From contig JAKBRA010000031.1 in NCBI GenBank assembly GCA_021834945.1, positions 1 through 7,088 of the forward strand: 7,088 bases of DNA. The letters run 5' to 3'. The notes below the pieces were generated by a model, which was given only the letters and a program-made list of their open reading frames with translations, had not been told where the DNA came from and searched no databases. The position numbers were made by a program, and so were the translations under genes. The stretch comes from Nanobdellota archaeon (GTDB lineage: Archaea > Nanoarchaeota > Nanoarchaeia > Parvarchaeales > Parvarchaeaceae). This document shows, piece after piece, positions 5,895-7,088 of this stretch (the first letter of the stretch is position 1; the number at the start of each line of letters is the position of its first letter).

Positions 5895-6605
5895 ATGAGG
5901 ATATTCGTAGGAACTTCCGGATGGAATTACAGCTGGAATGATGAAAATACCCTGGGTTGGTACGTTAAGAATACTGGTTTTAATGCGATAGAATTGAATT
6001 ATAGCTTTTATAGGTTTCCAACTGCTAAATCCGTAATTTCATGGAAAACATTTGGAAATAGTATATCATGGTCTGTTAAGATGAACCGCATCGTTACACA
6101 TCGGTTAAGGCTAAACGAAAATTCGTATAAGTACATAAAAGATTTCTTATTAATATTCAAGAAATCAAAGCTTGAATTGGATAACGTGCTTTTTCAGCTG
6201 CCGCCATCAATGGATTCCAAAAGCATTGACAGGATTGTTAAAATTGCAGACTTATTTGACAGAGATAAAACAGTTTTCGAAGCAAGAAATGCTTCATTTT
6301 TTAATGAAGACGTTTATAAATTACTTAGAAAAAAAGGAATAACCCTAGCAAGCATTGATTCGCCAATCGGCAATTTTTATGTTAAGACCACTGATAAGGT
6401 ATATTTAAGACTGCATGGCAGGAGAACCTGGTACAGTTATAGATATTCCAGAAAACAGCTTGTCAATGTGCTTGAAAGCGTGGAAAAGTTAAAACCCAAG
6501 TCGCTATATGTATTTTTTAACAATACCGATATGTTTTATAACGCTAAAATGTTTGTTGATATTATAAATGAGAAGCATGGAACTCTTTTACGTAACAAGC
6601 AATGA
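5895..6605 (+). CDS. DUF72 (YecE-like) family protein
   Basis: This is a 236-residue soluble protein of the DUF72 family, a TIM-barrel fold of unestablished biochemical function found in bacteria and archaea. Family signatures occur in order: opening MRIFVGTSGW (1-10, the GTSGW motif), IELNYSFYRFP (32-42), a Lys strand with ITH-like IVTH (66-69), FQLPP (100-104), EARNASFF (129-136, matching the usual E-R-x-x-S-W/F), ID-S-P (154-157), YLRLHGRRTWY (170-180) and YVFFNN (205-210). The length is normal. The frame is open back to 5769, but the extra 42 residues do not resemble the family and would overlap the divergent gene and both promoters, so ATG 5895 is chosen. The final 29 bases overlap the ITPase gene in another frame, suggesting a two-gene transcript with coupled translation. 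Confidence 0.9.
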   Translation: MRIFVGTSGWNYSWNDENTLGWYVKNTGFNAIELNYSFYRFPTAKSVISWKTFGNSISWSVKMNRIVTHRLRLNENSYKYIKDFLLIFKKSKLELDNVLFQLPPSMDSKSIDRIVKIADLFDRDKTVFEARNASFFNEDVYKLLRKKGITLASIDSPIGNFYVKTTDKVYLRLHGRRTWYSYRYSRKQLVNVLESVEKLKPKSLYVFFNNTDMFYNAKMFVDIINEKHGTLLRNKQ

Positions 6606-7088
6606 AGGCAAGTTTCTTGAGGCAAAGGCGCTTCTTCCCGAATTAAAGAAGCTGCCATTGGAATTGGAAGAAATGCAGTCTTTAGACCCTGTAGAGATAG
6701 CAAAACAGAAAGCATTGACTGCTACGAAAAAGACTGAAAAGAAAAGTTTGATAGTCGATGATGTTTCCTTGTATTTAGAGGCGTTTGATTACAAGCTGCC
6801 AGGTCCGCTTATAAAATGGTTTCTTTTATCCTTGGGCAGCAAAGGAATTTCTGATATTGCAGAGAAATTTAAAAAATATAGAGCATTGGCAGTGTGTACT
6901 CTCTGCTATGTTGATGGTAAAGGGAAGACTAAGATATTTACAGGAAAAGTGAAGGGTAAAATAGTAAAGTCTGCGAAAAACTCAAATAAAAGCTGGGACT
7001 ATTTTTTTCTGCCAGACGGAAAAGACAAGACCTTTGCCGAAATGTCTCTGTATGAAAAGAACCTTATAAGTCACAGGGCATTGGCAAT
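6577..7088 (+). CDS. Inosine/xanthosine triphosphate pyrophosphatase (HAM1/RdgB/ITPA family), 3' truncated
   Basis: The first 170 codons are present; the gene runs off the window, probably near its end given a usual length of ~185. The family hydrolyses ITP, dITP and XTP to monophosphates, keeping deaminated purines out of nucleic acids. TSNEGKFLEAK (7-17) is the nucleotide-binding opening (usual T/S-x-N-x-x-K), followed by the acidic DDVSLYLEAF motif and LPGPLIKWFL, close to human ITPA LPGPYIKWFL. Then comes KTFAEMSLYEKNLISHRALA with the conserved SHR. The loop usually reading FGWDP reads KSWDY here: Trp and Asp are kept, Phe, Gly and Pro are not. ATG 6577 lies inside the DUF72 gene and gives the family N-terminus exactly. 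No strong Shine-Dalgarno is visible, so expression is likely coupled to the DUF72 gene. Confidence 0.9.
   Translation, partial: MELFYVTSNEGKFLEAKALLPELKKLPLELEEMQSLDPVEIAKQKALTATKKTEKKSLIVDDVSLYLEAFDYKLPGPLIKWFLLSLGSKGISDIAEKFKKYRALAVCTLCYVDGKGKTKIFTGKVKGKIVKSAKNSNKSWDYFFLPDGKDKTFAEMSLYEKNLISHRALA

Noticed and set aside
1..7088. Mobile element, CRISPR array, toxin-antitoxin or defence system
   Set aside because: No direct repeats, transposase, integrase, Cas-like protein or small toxin/antitoxin pair was seen; all substantial genes are housekeeping types with similar composition.

Overview
The window is almost certainly archaeal. It opens with the last ~64 bases of a 16S rRNA ending in an archaeal-type anti-Shine-Dalgarno tail. 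It encodes the archaeal/eukaryal RNA polymerase subunit Rpo11 (RpoL), a Ser/His (Sec11-type) signal peptidase, a UPF0200 P-loop kinase-like protein and an ITPA-like nucleotide pyrophosphatase. The DNA is visibly A+T-rich, genes are packed with gaps of 5-98 bases or overlaps, and several genes have a TATA-like element about 25-28 bases before the start codon and no ribosome binding site, which is archaeal leaderless architecture. The 16S is not followed by tRNA or 23S rRNA, and its tail carries unusual substitutions. Compact genes plus a divergent, unlinked 16S suggest a small-genome archaeon (DPANN, perhaps Micrarchaeota/Parvarchaeota-like). That placement is inference; Thermoplasmatales, where rRNA genes are also unlinked, is an alternative.

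Layout. Bases 1-64 are the 3' end of 16S rRNA (+). Bases 65-154 are a leader/spacer with a possible TATA element and a G-rich Shine-Dalgarno. Bases 155-2422 are nrdJ, a B12-dependent class II ribonucleotide reductase. Then come rpoL (2490-2768, with a textbook Shine-Dalgarno) and, 5 bases later, a type I signal peptidase (2774-3346); these two look co-transcribed. A short spacer with a TATA element precedes the UPF0200 gene (3387-3944). Its 3' end overlaps by 17 bases the 3' end of a convergent minus-strand gene (3928-5796) for a GH133-like glycogen-debranching alpha-1,6-glucosidase. A 98-base divergent promoter region (5797-5894) separates that gene from a DUF72 gene (5895-6605), whose end overlaps by 29 bases an ITPase/HAM1-type gene (6577 to the window edge, truncated).

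Functionally these are housekeeping genes: deoxynucleotide synthesis (NrdJ), nucleotide-pool sanitation (ITPase), transcription (RpoL), protein export (signal peptidase) and polyglucan use (debranching enzyme). I see no mobile element, CRISPR array, defence system or obviously new multi-gene system. The points most worth a second look are the 16S decoding-region substitutions at normally invariant positions, the missing second acidic residue in the signal peptidase, the altered base-recognition loop of the ITPase, and the split between leaderless and Shine-Dalgarno-led genes.
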